NCBI GenBank assembly: GCA_024280115.1
Contig: JAJRQT010000181.1
Location: 80,081-144,080 of the forward strand
Length of the DNA: 64,000 bases
From: Bacteroidota bacterium
Lineage (GTDB): Bacteria; Bacteroidota; Bacteroidia; Cytophagales; Cyclobacteriaceae
Direction: 5' to 3'
Part shown: in pieces, positions 1 through 8,303 of the stretch
Position numbering within the stretch: position 1 is the first letter of the stretch
How the letters are laid out: each line of letters begins with the position of its first letter
Program-made: the position numbers and the translations under genes
Notes under the pieces: generated by a model
What the model saw: only the letters and a program-made list of their open reading frames with translations
What the model was told of the DNA's origin: nothing
Databases searched by the model: none

Positions 1-63
1 GATAGCTCGAATGCTGCGGAAATTGAGGAAGATATTATTGAGGATAACGACACTAAAGAATAA
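1..63 (+). CDS. rplV: Ribosomal protein L22, C-terminal end (partial)
   Basis: Frame 1 is open from the window edge to a TAA at 61-63 and encodes 20 residues rich in Glu and Asp. The ATG of rpsC follows after two bases. In the S10 operon the gene before rpsC is rplV, so this is taken as the acidic tail of L22. The identification rests on position only, because the conserved core lies outside the window. Acidic C-terminal extensions on ribosomal proteins also occur at the other end of this operon (L17). Confidence 0.7.
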   Translation, partial: DSSNAAEIEEDIIEDNDTKE

Positions 64-65
64 AC

Positions 66-803
66 ATGGGACAAAAAGTAAATCCAACAGGTCTTAGATT
101 GGGGATCGTGAAAGGTTGGGATTCCAACTGGTATGGTGGTCAGAATTTCTCGGAGAAATTAGTTGAAGATCAGAAGATCAGAAAATATATTCATGCCAGA
201 ATTCCAAAAGGAGGGATTTCTAAAATTATAATCGAAAGGACTTTAAAAAGAATTACGCTTACAATTCATACTGCACGTCCCGGTGTCGTTATAGGGAAAG
301 GTGGAGCTGAAGTAGATAAAATTAAGGAAGAGCTTAAAAAAATCACAGGGAAAGGTGTTCAGATTAATATTTTTGAAATTAAACGCCCTGAACTTGACGC
401 AAAATTAGTAGGTGAATCTATCGCTCAGCAGCTAAAGGCAAGGATCTCTTATAGAAGAGCTATGAAGCAGGCAATTGCCTCTGCCATGAGGGTTGGAGCA
501 CAAGGTATAAAAATTAAAGCTTCGGGAAGACTTGGCGGTGCTGAAATGGCTCGGACCGAACAATATAAAGATGGCAGAATTCCATTGCATACTTTGAGGG
601 CCGATATTGACTATGCTATTTCAGAATCAGAAACAGTATATGGAAAAATTGGCATAAAAGTCTGGATTTTCAAAGGGGAGGTTTATGGTAAAAGAGATCT
701 TTCTCCGAATGTTGGAGTTCCCAACAAAGGAGGAAGAGGCCAAGGAAACCAAGGCGGAAGAAACAGGCGAAATGATTTGCCAAAAAGAAGGAGAAGAAAT
801 TAA
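66..803 (+). CDS. rpsC: 30S ribosomal protein S3
   Basis: 245 residues starting MGQKVNPTGLRLGI, the standard S3 N-terminus. The KH RNA-binding domain with its GxxG loop (VIGKGGAEVDKI) lies around residues 75-90, and the C-terminal S3 domain with ASGRLGGAEMARTE around 157-170. S3 sits at the mRNA entry channel of the 30S subunit. The C-terminus is a Gly/Arg/Asn-rich basic tail (about residues 218-245), longer than the E. coli protein. The gene lies between rplV and rplP, as in the standard S10 operon. Confidence 0.98.
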   Translation: MGQKVNPTGLRLGIVKGWDSNWYGGQNFSEKLVEDQKIRKYIHARIPKGGISKIIIERTLKRITLTIHTARPGVVIGKGGAEVDKIKEELKKITGKGVQINIFEIKRPELDAKLVGESIAQQLKARISYRRAMKQAIASAMRVGAQGIKIKASGRLGGAEMARTEQYKDGRIPLHTLRADIDYAISESETVYGKIGIKVWIFKGEVYGKRDLSPNVGVPNKGGRGQGNQGGRNRRNDLPKRRRRN

Positions 804-824
804 GAAATAGAAAAATAGATAGAG

Positions 825-1244
825 ATGTTACAGCCTAAAAGGACAAAATTTAGGAAAATGCAAAAAGGTCGTGTGAAAGGTATTGCCCAGCGCGGTCATA
901 CAATTTCCTTTGGATCTTTTGGATTAAAAGCCTTGGAGCCAGGTTGGATCACAAGTAGGCAAATTGAAGCAGCTCGTGTAGCAGTCACAAGGGCAATGAA
1001 AAGAGAAGGGCAGGTTTGGATTAGAATTTTTCCAGACAAACCAATCACAAAAAAGCCTGCTGAAGTTAGAATGGGTAAAGGTAAAGGAGCTCCCGAATAT
1101 TGGGTAGCAGTTGTGAAACCGGGAACAATTATGTTTGAGTCCGGAGGCACTTCTATAAGGCTTGCACAGGAATCTTTACGGTTAGCTGCTCAAAAATTAC
1201 CTATTAAGACTCAATTTGTAGTAAGAAGAGATTACATCGAATAA
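825..1244 (+). CDS. rplP: 50S ribosomal protein L16
   Basis: 139 residues beginning MLQPKRTKFRKMQKGR, the family hallmark, with the conserved GHTISFGSFGLKAL and RMGKGKGAPEYWVAVVKPG segments. L16 binds 23S rRNA near the A site and peptidyl transferase centre. The length is normal. It is followed after one base by rpmC, so the two are almost certainly translated from one transcript. Confidence 0.98.
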   Translation: MLQPKRTKFRKMQKGRVKGIAQRGHTISFGSFGLKALEPGWITSRQIEAARVAVTRAMKREGQVWIRIFPDKPITKKPAEVRMGKGKGAPEYWVAVVKPGTIMFESGGTSIRLAQESLRLAAQKLPIKTQFVVRRDYIE

Positions 1245-1245
1245 A

Positions 1246-1446
1246 ATGAAAAATTCGGAATTAAATACCTTGTCTGTAGAGGAGCTTAATCAAAGATTAT
1301 TAAGCGAAAAGGAAATTTTGCAAAAGCAGAAGTTTGCTCATGCGATTTCCCCCATAGAAAATCCAATGAAAATTAAAGAGACAAGAAGAACTATTGCAAG
1401 GATTCTGACGCTATTAAATACTAAGGAAACTGTTGATAATAAATAA
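1246..1446 (+). CDS. rpmC: 50S ribosomal protein L29
   Basis: 66 residues, mostly helical, with the L29 pattern of an N-terminal 'LS.EEL..RL..E' and a C-terminal 'NPMKIKETRRTIARILTLLN' segment. L29 lies near the polypeptide exit tunnel and contributes to the docking site for trigger factor and SRP. One base separates it from rplP and two from rpsQ. Confidence 0.96.
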   Translation: MKNSELNTLSVEELNQRLLSEKEILQKQKFAHAISPIENPMKIKETRRTIARILTLLNTKETVDNK

Positions 1447-1448
1447 TT

Positions 1449-1706
1449 ATGGAAACCAGAAATCTTAGAAAAGAAAGGATTGGAACTGTAATGAGCAATG
1501 GCATGGAGAAATCTATAACTGTTGCGGTTCAGAGAAAGGTGAAGCATTCCATCTATGGAAAATTCATTGGTAAAACCACTAAGTTCATGGCCCATGATGA
1601 AAAGAATGAGTGTGGAGTTGGAGATACAGTCAGAATTATGGAAACAAGACCGCTCAGTAAGAACAAGCGGTGGAGATTAGTTGAAATAATAGAAAAAGCT
1701 AAATAA
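1449..1706 (+). CDS. rpsQ: 30S ribosomal protein S17
   Basis: 85 residues with the OB-fold S17 signature: RKERIGTVMSNGMEKSITV near the N-terminus and GDTVRIMETRPLSKNKRW near the C-terminus. It is a primary 16S rRNA binding protein needed early in 30S assembly. Its place between rpmC and rplN is canonical. Confidence 0.98.
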   Translation: METRNLRKERIGTVMSNGMEKSITVAVQRKVKHSIYGKFIGKTTKFMAHDEKNECGVGDTVRIMETRPLSKNKRWRLVEIIEKAK

Positions 1707-1707
1707 A

Positions 1708-2076
1708 ATGATTCAACAAGAGTCACGCCTCAACGTAGCCGATAATAGTGGTGCAAAAGAGGTTTTATGTATAAGAGTATTGGGCGGTACCAAAAGACGT
1801 TATGCTTCTATTGGAGATAAAATTATTGTTACCGTAAAATCAGCTCTTTCTTCAAGCTCTTTAAAAAAGGGAACCGTTTCCAGAGCAGTAGTTGTGAGAA
1901 CAAAAAAGGAAGTTAGAAGAAAAGATGGTTCCTACATACGGTTTGAAGATAATGCCGTTGTATTGCTTACTCCAAATGACGAACCAAGAGGCACAAGAAT
2001 TTTTGGACCTGTTGCGAGAGAATTGAGAGACAAGCAATTTATGAAAATTGTTTCTTTAGCACCAGAAGTATTATAA
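1708..2076 (+). CDS. rplN: 50S ribosomal protein L14
   Basis: 122 residues starting MIQQESRLNVADNSGAKEV, with the conserved GD.I.VTVK and NAVVLL segments and a FGPVARELR motif. The length is exactly typical. L14 sits at the 30S-50S interface and is the docking site of the silencing factor RsfS. The gene starts one base after rpsQ ends. Confidence 0.98.
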   Translation: MIQQESRLNVADNSGAKEVLCIRVLGGTKRRYASIGDKIIVTVKSALSSSSLKKGTVSRAVVVRTKKEVRRKDGSYIRFEDNAVVLLTPNDEPRGTRIFGPVARELRDKQFMKIVSLAPEVL

Positions 2077-2077
2077 A

Positions 2078-2425
2078 ATGATAAAGAAAGTGAAAATCGG
2101 AGCAAAACTCCATATCAGAAAAGGAGACACGGCAATAGTAATTGCTGGAAATGATAAGGGTAAAAAAGGCAAGGTTTTAGAAGTTGTTAAGGAGAAAAAC
2201 CGTGCAATTATTGAAGGTGTTAATATGATCACAAAACATGTTAAACCTTCTGCAAATAATCCTGAGGGAGGAATCGAAAGAACTGAAGCGCCACTGCATT
2301 TGAGTAATATTATGATTGTTGATCCTTCGAATGGAGAACCAACCAGGGTGGGGCGCAAATTGAATGATGAAGGCAAAGTGCAAAGATTTTCTAAGAAAAC
2401 CGGAGAATTAATTAAAAATGGCTAA
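2078..2425 (+). CDS. rplX: 50S ribosomal protein L24
   Basis: 115 residues. The KOW motif is seen at about residues 11-40 (KGDTAIVIAGNDKGKKGKVL), followed by the L24 core with NMITKHVKPSANNPEGGI. L24 initiates 50S assembly and lines the exit tunnel mouth. Its last 8 bases overlap the start of rplE, suggesting translational coupling. Confidence 0.97.
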   Translation: MIKKVKIGAKLHIRKGDTAIVIAGNDKGKKGKVLEVVKEKNRAIIEGVNMITKHVKPSANNPEGGIERTEAPLHLSNIMIVDPSNGEPTRVGRKLNDEGKVQRFSKKTGELIKNG

Positions 2426-2972
2426 TCCAACTTTAAAAGAAAAATACAATAAGGAGATCGTTCCTGCATTGAAAGAAAAATTTCAGTACAAATCTGTTAT
2501 GCAGGTTCCAAAAGTACTGAAGATTTCTATTAATAAAGGTATTGGGGCAGGTGTTGCCGATAAAAAAGCTGTTGATACAGGAGTTGAAGAGTTGACTACA
2601 ATTACTGGACAAAAGGCAGTTCAGACAATTGCCAAGCAATCCATTTCGAATTTTAAATTAAGAGATGGGATGGCTATTGGCGCCAGGATCACCTTAAGAG
2701 GAAATAAAATGTACGAGTTCATCGACAGATTGATGAATGTTGCTTTACCAAGAGTAAGAGACTTCAGGGGTATCAGTGAAAAAGGCTTTGACGGCAGAGG
2801 GAATTACACATTGGGCGTGAAAGAACAAATTATTTTTCCTGAAATAAGTATAGACAAGGTAAGCAGGATTTCTGGTATGAATATTACATTCGTCACCAAC
2901 GCAAATTCTGATGAAGAAGGCTATGAATTATTGAAAGCTTTCGGTCTTCCATTTGCAAATAGTAAAAATTAA
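2418..2972 (+). CDS. rplE: 50S ribosomal protein L5
   Basis: 184 residues with the L5 pattern: KYNKEIVPALKEKFQYKSVMQVPKV near the start and the GRGNYTLGVKEQIIFPEI segment around residues 127-144. L5 binds 5S rRNA in the central protuberance. The start overlaps the end of rplX by 8 bases. Confidence 0.98.
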   Translation: MANPTLKEKYNKEIVPALKEKFQYKSVMQVPKVLKISINKGIGAGVADKKAVDTGVEELTTITGQKAVQTIAKQSISNFKLRDGMAIGARITLRGNKMYEFIDRLMNVALPRVRDFRGISEKGFDGRGNYTLGVKEQIIFPEISIDKVSRISGMNITFVTNANSDEEGYELLKAFGLPFANSKN

Positions 2973-2976
2973 ATAT

Positions 2977-3246
2977 ATGGCAAGGGAATCATTAATAGCC
3001 AGAGAAAGAAAAAGAGAAAAATTAGTTGCAAGGTACGCTGAGAAACGTGCAGCGCTCAAGGCAGCTGGTGATTATGAAGGGCTTGATAAATTACCAAAAA
3101 ATTCTTCACCGGTACGATTACACAATAGGTGTAAATTAACCGGAAGACCGAAAGGTTATATGAGAAAATTTGGTATTTCAAGAGTCACATTCAGAGAAAT
3201 GGCAAATGATGGTAAAATTCCAGGAATTAAAAAGGCAAGCTGGTAA
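2977..3246 (+). CDS. rpsN: 30S ribosomal protein S14 (long, zinc-free type)
   Basis: 89 residues from ATG 2977 (MARESLIARERKREKLV). An in-frame ATG at 2953 would add eight residues and overlap rplE; the 2977 start gives the standard N-terminus and follows rplE by 4 bases. The C-terminal RPKGYMRKFGISRVTFREMA motif is diagnostic. There is no CxxC...CxxC zinc ribbon, so it is the long zinc-independent form. Confidence 0.97.
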   Translation: MARESLIARERKREKLVARYAEKRAALKAAGDYEGLDKLPKNSSPVRLHNRCKLTGRPKGYMRKFGISRVTFREMANDGKIPGIKKASW

Positions 3247-3275
3247 TTGATCTTTCATTTTTCATTTATATGTCT

Positions 3276-3283
3276 TATCTTTG
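3276..3283 (+). promoter_or_regulatory. Candidate internal promoter (-7 box) before rpsH
   Basis: TATCTTTG matches the Bacteroidota primary-sigma -7 consensus TAnnTTTG. It lies in the 78-base gap between rpsN and rpsH, one of the larger gaps in this operon, 41 bases before the rpsH ATG. No clear TTTG -33 element is seen at the expected distance, so the call rests on the -7 box and position. Confidence 0.5.
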
Positions 3284-3324
3284 CAGGCCATTTGAACAAT
3301 AGTAAAAAATTAACAAAAAAATAG

Positions 3325-3717
3325 ATGGATCCAGTCGCTGATTATCTAACAATTATAAGAAATGCTATCGAGGCAAGTCACCGGATTGTGGACATTCCGG
3401 CTTCTAGTTTAAAGAAGGAAATAACCAAGGTTTTACATGACCAGGGTTATATTCAAAACTTTAAATTTGAAGAGGTTGGACCACAGGGGAATATAAAAAT
3501 TGCTTTGAAATACAATCCTGAAACTAAGCAATCTGCTATTCAACATATAGAAAGAATAAGCAAGCCTGGTTTGAGAAAATATGTACATACGGAAGGATTA
3601 CCAAGAGTTTTAAATGGTTTGGGAATAGCTATTCTCTCAACATCGAAAGGAGTAATGACATCCAAGAAAGCTAAAGAAGAACACATTGGTGGTGAAGTTT
3701 TGTGTTACGTTTATTAA
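3325..3717 (+). CDS. rpsH: 30S ribosomal protein S8
   Basis: 130 residues, DPVADYLTIIRNA at the N-terminus and the C-terminal signature STSKGVMTSKKAKEEHIGGEV. S8 is a central-domain 16S rRNA binder and, in E. coli, the translational repressor of the spc operon; whether that feedback exists here is not shown by the sequence. A possible promoter precedes it. Confidence 0.98.
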   Translation: MDPVADYLTIIRNAIEASHRIVDIPASSLKKEITKVLHDQGYIQNFKFEEVGPQGNIKIALKYNPETKQSAIQHIERISKPGLRKYVHTEGLPRVLNGLGIAILSTSKGVMTSKKAKEEHIGGEVLCYVY

Positions 3718-3729
3718 TGATTTAAGAAA

Positions 3730-4284
3730 ATGTCTCGAATAGGTAAAAAACCGGTAAAGTTAACTGAAGGAGTTAGTATTGAGGTAAAAGACGGCAATAT
3801 TGTGACAGTTAAAGGTCCCAAAGGAACTTTATCTCAACTGATAGATCCTGATATTGGTGTAAAGGTTGAAGGCAGTACCCTGACAGTTACCAGACCTACT
3901 GAGCAAAAAAGACACAAAGCGATGCATGGTCTTTACAGGTCACTTATCAATAATATGGTAGAAGGCGTAAGTGTCGGATACAAGAAGGAGTTGGAACTTG
4001 TGGGTGTTGGCTATAAAGCCTCAGCACAAGGAAAGATTCTTGAACTGAATCTCGGGCATTCACATAGTATATTTTTCCAAATTCCTGAGGAACTGTCTGT
4101 TAGTGCTGAAACCAAAAAAGGGAAAAACCCTTTAGTAACGTTGGAAGGTATTGACAAACAATTGATTGGTCAGGTAGCCGCTAAAATAAGATCTCTGAGA
4201 AAGATCGAGCCCTACAAAGGTAAAGGTGTTAAATTCGTTGGTGAGGAAATCAGAAGAAAAGCTGGTAAAACTGCTGCTAAATAA
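3730..4284 (+). CDS. rplF: 50S ribosomal protein L6
   Basis: 184 residues with two L6 repeats: MSRIGKKPVKL at the start and the C-terminal signature KIRSLRKIEPYKGKGVKF (about 154-172) ending EEIRRKAGK. It binds the sarcin-ricin region of 23S rRNA. Order rpsH-rplF-rplR is canonical. Confidence 0.98.
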   Translation: MSRIGKKPVKLTEGVSIEVKDGNIVTVKGPKGTLSQLIDPDIGVKVEGSTLTVTRPTEQKRHKAMHGLYRSLINNMVEGVSVGYKKELELVGVGYKASAQGKILELNLGHSHSIFFQIPEELSVSAETKKGKNPLVTLEGIDKQLIGQVAAKIRSLRKIEPYKGKGVKFVGEEIRRKAGKTAAK

Positions 4285-4293
4285 TATTATAAA

Positions 4294-4644
4294 ATGTCAT
4301 TTGATAAAGCTGCAAGAAGATTAAGAATCAAGAGAGGTATCAGGAGTAGAATCCAGGGTACATCAGATCGACCAAGACTCTCGGTCTATAAAAGTAACAG
4401 TGCAATTTATGCTCAGCTTATAGATGATCGCAATGGACATACATTATCTTCTACCAATTCAAATGAACTGGGAGAATTTAAGAATATAAACATTGAAAAA
4501 TCTAAGGAAACAGGCAAAAAACTAGCAGAAAAAGCCATTGCAAATGGCATCACTGATATTGTATTTGATAGAAATGGATATAAATATCATGGAAAATTAA
4601 AGGCATTTGCTGATGGAGTCAGGGCGGGAGGTTTAAAATTCTAA
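4294..4644 (+). CDS. rplR: 50S ribosomal protein L18
   Basis: 116 residues with a basic N-terminus (RRLRIKRGIRSRIQGTSDRPRL) and the L18 core ending VFDRNGYKYHGKLKAFADG. L18 brings 5S rRNA to the 50S subunit with L5. It starts 9 bases after rplF. Confidence 0.98.
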   Translation: MSFDKAARRLRIKRGIRSRIQGTSDRPRLSVYKSNSAIYAQLIDDRNGHTLSSTNSNELGEFKNINIEKSKETGKKLAEKAIANGITDIVFDRNGYKYHGKLKAFADGVRAGGLKF

Positions 4645-4651
4645 GGAAACT

Positions 4652-5170
4652 ATGTCACAAAAAAGTATAAGATCAATAAAAGCCAGCGAAATTGAACTCA
4701 AAGAAAAGGTCGTTGCTATTAAAAGAGTAGCAAAGGTTGTAAAAGGAGGTCGTAGATTTAGCTTTTCAGCAATTGTGGTTGTTGGAAATGGCAATGGCGT
4801 AGTTGGTTATGGTTTAGGTAAAGCAAATGAAGTTACCGATGCAATTACAAAAGGTATCGATGATGCAAAAAAGAATCTGGTAAAAGTGCCTGTGAGAAAA
4901 GGAACTATACCACATGAAGTAATAGGCAAATATGGCGGAGGCTTGGTACTGATGAAGCCTGCTTCTCCTGGAACTGGAGTAATTGCCGGGGGTGCAATGA
5001 GAGCAGTGTTAGAAAGTGCCGGGGTAAAAGATGTGCTTGCAAAGTCAAAAGGTTCATCTAATCCTCATAATGTAGTTAAAGCTTCTTTTGATGCATTATC
5101 AAAATTAAGAGATGCCTTTACTGTTGCCCAAACAAGGGGAATTGAATTATCTAAAGTTTTTAATGGTTAG
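4652..5170 (+). CDS. rpsE: 30S ribosomal protein S5
   Basis: 172 residues. The double-stranded RNA-binding N-terminal domain has GGRRFSFSAIVVVGNGNGVVGYG; the C-terminal domain has APGTGVIAGG-like PGTGVIAGGAMRAVLE and GSSNPHNVVKA. S5 shapes the mRNA entry pore and affects decoding accuracy. It ends 4 bases before rpmD. Confidence 0.98.
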   Translation: MSQKSIRSIKASEIELKEKVVAIKRVAKVVKGGRRFSFSAIVVVGNGNGVVGYGLGKANEVTDAITKGIDDAKKNLVKVPVRKGTIPHEVIGKYGGGLVLMKPASPGTGVIAGGAMRAVLESAGVKDVLAKSKGSSNPHNVVKASFDALSKLRDAFTVAQTRGIELSKVFNG

Positions 5171-5174
5171 AATC

Positions 5175-5351
5175 ATGGCGAAGATTAAGATAACTCAAGT
5201 AAAAAGCATATTAAAAAGACCTAAAAATCAAAAGCTTACTATTCAGGCATTGGGATTGGGCAGAATAAATAGAACTGTTGAAGTTGAAGCCACACCTCAA
5301 ATTTTGGGTATGGTGAAAACAGTAAACCACTTAGTATCTGTAAGCGAATAA
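5175..5351 (+). CDS. rpmD: 50S ribosomal protein L30
   Basis: 58 residues from ATG 5175 (MAKIKITQVKS). A longer in-frame start at 5112 would overlap rpsE by 59 bases and add 21 unrelated residues, so the short form is chosen. The motif QALGLGRINRTVEV is characteristic of bacterial L30. It lies between rpsE and rplO as usual. Confidence 0.96.
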   Translation: MAKIKITQVKSILKRPKNQKLTIQALGLGRINRTVEVEATPQILGMVKTVNHLVSVSE

Positions 5352-5355
5352 GAAG

Positions 5356-5802
5356 ATGAAGATACATACACTAAAACCTGCAGAAGGTTCTACAAAAAGT
5401 AATAAGAGGGTTGGCCGTGGACAAGGCTCTGGAAGAGGAGGAACTTCTACAAGAGGGCACAAAGGTGCACAATCTAGATCTGGTTATTCCAGAAAGTTTG
5501 GATTTGAAGGTGGCCAGATGCCCTTGCAAAGGAGGCTTCCAAAATTTGGATTTAAGAATCGATTCAGAGTAGAGTATAAAGGGGTAAATCTCGATACCAT
5601 TCAATCTCTATCTGAGAAAATAAAGAAAGAAAAAATTGATGTACAGGTCTTAATTGACAATGGAGTAGTAAAGAAAAGTGATTTGGTCAAAATCCTTGGA
5701 AGAGGAGCGTTGACAAGTAAACTTGATGTTACAGCTCATGCTTTCTCAGCGAGTGCTGTAGAGGCTATTGAAAAGAACGGTGGTTCGATAAGCAAGCTTT
5801 AA
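5356..5802 (+). CDS. rplO: 50S ribosomal protein L15
   Basis: 148 residues. The Gly/Arg-rich N-terminus (KRVGRGQGSGRGGTSTRGHKG) that threads into 23S rRNA and the RKFGFEGGQMPLQRRLPKFGF segment identify L15. The C-terminal L15 domain contains KILGRGALTSKLDVTAHAFS. It begins 4 bases after rpmD and ends one base before secY. Confidence 0.98.
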   Translation: MKIHTLKPAEGSTKSNKRVGRGQGSGRGGTSTRGHKGAQSRSGYSRKFGFEGGQMPLQRRLPKFGFKNRFRVEYKGVNLDTIQSLSEKIKKEKIDVQVLIDNGVVKKSDLVKILGRGALTSKLDVTAHAFSASAVEAIEKNGGSISKL

Positions 5803-5803
5803 A

Positions 5804-7117
5804 ATGAAAAAATTTTTAACCACTCTTAAGAATATTTGGTCGATAACGGAACTTCGAGACAAGATCCTGATAACGCTTGGGTTTTTAGTCATTTACCGTT
5901 TGGGCTCTTTTATTGTATTGCCAGGTATAGACCCGGATAAACTCTCAAAATCAGTAGGAGGTTTTTTTGGTCTATTAGATACATTTCTAGGAGGGGCGTT
6001 TAGTAATGCATCAATATTTGCACTCGGGATCATGCCTTATATTTCTGCATCGATCGTAATACAGTTATTGACCGTGGCAATGCCATACTTTCAGAAAATG
6101 CAAAAAGAAGGAGAGTCTGGAAGAAAGAAGATTAATCAAATCACAAGGGTACTCACGATATTTATTACTTTATCACAGTCAGTAGCATTCGTTAAAGGAA
6201 CTATTTCCAGTGATGCAATTGTAATCAACGAGACAATATTCTTTTTCTTAGCCATGATTATCCTGACTTCAGGAACTATTTTCTGTATGTGGCTCGGAGA
6301 AAAAATTACTGATAAAGGAATTGGAAATGGAATTTCAATGCTGATTATGATTGGTATTATTTCAAGATTCCCTGCCCAAATAATTGCTGAAGGTGCTTCG
6401 AAAGGTTTGAGTGGCATGCTTCTGTTTATTTTAGAGATTGTTGCATTATTTTTTATAATAATGGCAGTTGTTGCATTGACTCAGGCTGTGAGAAAGATTC
6501 CTGTTCAATATGCAAAACAGATAGTTGGAAATAAAGTATATGGAGGTCAGCGTCAGTACATTCCATTAAAAGTAAATTCAGCCGGAGTAATGCCAATTAT
6601 TTTTGCACAGGCATTAATGTTTATCCCAGGGATGATGGGCAATTATTTTGCAGAATCAAATGATTTCTTAGCGAATATTGGCTTTGCGTTTGCGAGTTTT
6701 ACATCGCCTGCGTATAACATTCTTTTGGCTACATTAATTATAGTATTTACCTTTTTCTATACTGCAATCACGATCAACCCCACTCAGATTGCAGATGATA
6801 TGAAGAGGAATGGTGGTTTTGTTCCAGGGATTAAACCTGGTAAGCAAACTTCAGAATTTATAGATGGAATTTTAACGAAGATCACTTTACCAGGATCAAT
6901 ATTTTTGGCCATAGTAGCCATACTACCTGCCTTTGCAGTTATTGCAGGTGTAACCCAGGGATTTTCCATGTTTTATGGTGGAACTTCTTTGCTGATTATG
7001 GTAGGAGTGATATTGGACACTTTACAACAAATTGAAAGTTATCTGTTGATGCGCCACTATGAAGGAATGATGAAGTCGGGAAAAATAAAAGGCAGGTCTC
7101 AGGTTGCTGTTGCATAG
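5804..7117 (+). CDS. secY: Preprotein translocase channel subunit SecY
   Basis: 437 residues with about ten hydrophobic helices. The plug/first periplasmic segment reads LGSFIVLPGIDP, followed by GGAFSNASIFALGIMPYISASI, a SecY hallmark. The cytosolic loop between helices 6 and 7 carries RKIPVQYAKQ and the later loop has NPTQIADDMKRNGGFVPGI. SecY forms the inner-membrane protein-conducting channel with SecE and SecG. It ends the spc segment as in most bacteria; the map or adk gene often found next is absent, and infA follows 32 bases later. Confidence 0.98.
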   Translation: MKKFLTTLKNIWSITELRDKILITLGFLVIYRLGSFIVLPGIDPDKLSKSVGGFFGLLDTFLGGAFSNASIFALGIMPYISASIVIQLLTVAMPYFQKMQKEGESGRKKINQITRVLTIFITLSQSVAFVKGTISSDAIVINETIFFFLAMIILTSGTIFCMWLGEKITDKGIGNGISMLIMIGIISRFPAQIIAEGASKGLSGMLLFILEIVALFFIIMAVVALTQAVRKIPVQYAKQIVGNKVYGGQRQYIPLKVNSAGVMPIIFAQALMFIPGMMGNYFAESNDFLANIGFAFASFTSPAYNILLATLIIVFTFFYTAITINPTQIADDMKRNGGFVPGIKPGKQTSEFIDGILTKITLPGSIFLAIVAILPAFAVIAGVTQGFSMFYGGTSLLIMVGVILDTLQQIESYLLMRHYEGMMKSGKIKGRSQVAVA

Positions 7118-7149
7118 ATTGAAGAGAGAATAAATATATATTATAAACA

Positions 7150-7368
7150 ATGGCTAAGCAAACTTCAATCGAGCAAGATGGTACTATAAAAGAAGCATTA
7201 TCAAATGCAATGTTCCGGGTAGAGTTGGAAAATGGTCATGTGGTAGTAGCTCATATTTCTGGTAAAATGAGAATGCATTATATTAAGATCTTACCAGGTG
7301 ATAAGGTTAAGCTTGAAATGTCACCATATGATCTTACTAAAGGACGAATAGTTTACAGATATAAATAA
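7150..7368 (+). CDS. infA: Translation initiation factor IF-1
   Basis: 72 residues, one S1/OB fold: MAKQTSIEQDGTIKEAL, then the conserved VELENGHVVVAHISGKMRMHYIKILPGD and DLTKGRIVYRYK end. IF-1 occupies the 30S A site during initiation. Placement between secY and rpmJ is normal. Confidence 0.98.
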   Translation: MAKQTSIEQDGTIKEALSNAMFRVELENGHVVVAHISGKMRMHYIKILPGDKVKLEMSPYDLTKGRIVYRYK

Positions 7369-7377
7369 ATTTTACTG

Positions 7378-7494
7378 ATGAAAGTTAAAGCATCTGTTAA
7401 AAAGAGGAGCAATGATTGTAAGATTGTAAGGCGAAAAGGACGCGTTTACATAATCAATAAAAAAAATCCAAGGTTTAAACAAAGGCAAGGATAA
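7378..7494 (+). CDS. rpmJ: 50S ribosomal protein L36 (zinc-free form)
   Basis: 38 residues, MKVKASVKKRSNDCKIVRRK to NPRFKQRQG, clearly L36. Only one of the four usual zinc ligands remains (Cys14): the first Cys is replaced in KKRSND, the third is absent from YIINKK, and the His is Arg in NPRFK. It is therefore a zinc-independent C-minus form, which is known in Bacteroidota. It starts 9 bases after infA and ends 2 before rpsM. Confidence 0.97.
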   Translation: MKVKASVKKRSNDCKIVRRKGRVYIINKKNPRFKQRQG

Positions 7495-7496
7495 TT

Positions 7497-7874
7497 ATGG
7501 CTAGAATTTCAGGAGTTGATATTCCCGACAATAAAAGGGGAGAAATAGCATTAACATATATTTTTGGTCTGGGTAAAAGCTCGGCTCAAAAAGTATTAGA
7601 TCAGGCTGAAGTAAGTAGGGATAAGAAAGTAAAGGATTGGACTGACGAAGAATCAAACAAAATCCGATCAATTATTGCTGAAACCTATAAGGTTGAGGGG
7701 GTATTAAAATCAGAGATTCAATTAAGTATCAAGCGGTTGTTAGACATAGGATGTTATAGAGGGTTACGTCATAGAAGAGGCCTTCCGGTCAGGGGTCAAC
7801 ACACAAAAAATAATTCGAGAACAAGAAAGGGTAAAAGAAAAACTGTTGCCAATAGAAAGAAGGCAATCAAGTAA
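7497..7874 (+). CDS. rpsM: 30S ribosomal protein S13
   Basis: 125 residues: MARISGVDIPDNKRGEIALTYIFGLG at the N-terminus and YRGLRHRRGLPVRGQHTKNNSRTRKG near the C-terminus, both diagnostic. S13 forms intersubunit bridges at the head of the 30S subunit and contacts P-site tRNA. Confidence 0.98.
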   Translation: MARISGVDIPDNKRGEIALTYIFGLGKSSAQKVLDQAEVSRDKKVKDWTDEESNKIRSIIAETYKVEGVLKSEIQLSIKRLLDIGCYRGLRHRRGLPVRGQHTKNNSRTRKGKRKTVANRKKAIK

Positions 7875-7886
7875 TAAGAAATAAGC

Positions 7887-8279
7887 ATGGCACAAAAAAG
7901 AAAAGATAAAGCCAAGAAAAGAGTAGTTAATGTAGAGTCTGTCGGACAGGTACACATTAGAGCTTCATTCAATAATATTATTATTTCCATGACAAACTCA
8001 GTTGGTCAGGTAATTTCATGGGGATCTGCCGGTAAAATGGGATTTAAAGGATCCAAGAAAAACACACCTTATGCGGCTCAGATGGCAGCTGAAAATTGTG
8101 CTAAAAAAGCCTATGATCTTGGTCTGAGAAAAGTTGAAGTGTTTGTTAAGGGACCAGGAGCCGGTAGAGAGTCAGCTATAAGAACCATACAGAATAGCGG
8201 TATAGAAGTAACAACGATTACAGATGTTACACCATTGCCACACAATGGTTGCAGACCTCCAAAAAGAAGAAGAGTTTAA
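7887..8279 (+). CDS. rpsK: 30S ribosomal protein S11
   Basis: 130 residues with the S11 core VHIRASFNNIIISMTNSVGQVISW, VFVKGPGAGRESAIR and the C-terminal signature ITDVTPLPHNGCRPPKRRRV. It forms part of the platform near the mRNA exit. Starts 12 bases after rpsM. Confidence 0.98.
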   Translation: MAQKRKDKAKKRVVNVESVGQVHIRASFNNIIISMTNSVGQVISWGSAGKMGFKGSKKNTPYAAQMAAENCAKKAYDLGLRKVEVFVKGPGAGRESAIRTIQNSGIEVTTITDVTPLPHNGCRPPKRRRV

Positions 8280-8303
8280 AAGCATTTAATTTATAAATAG
8301 AAT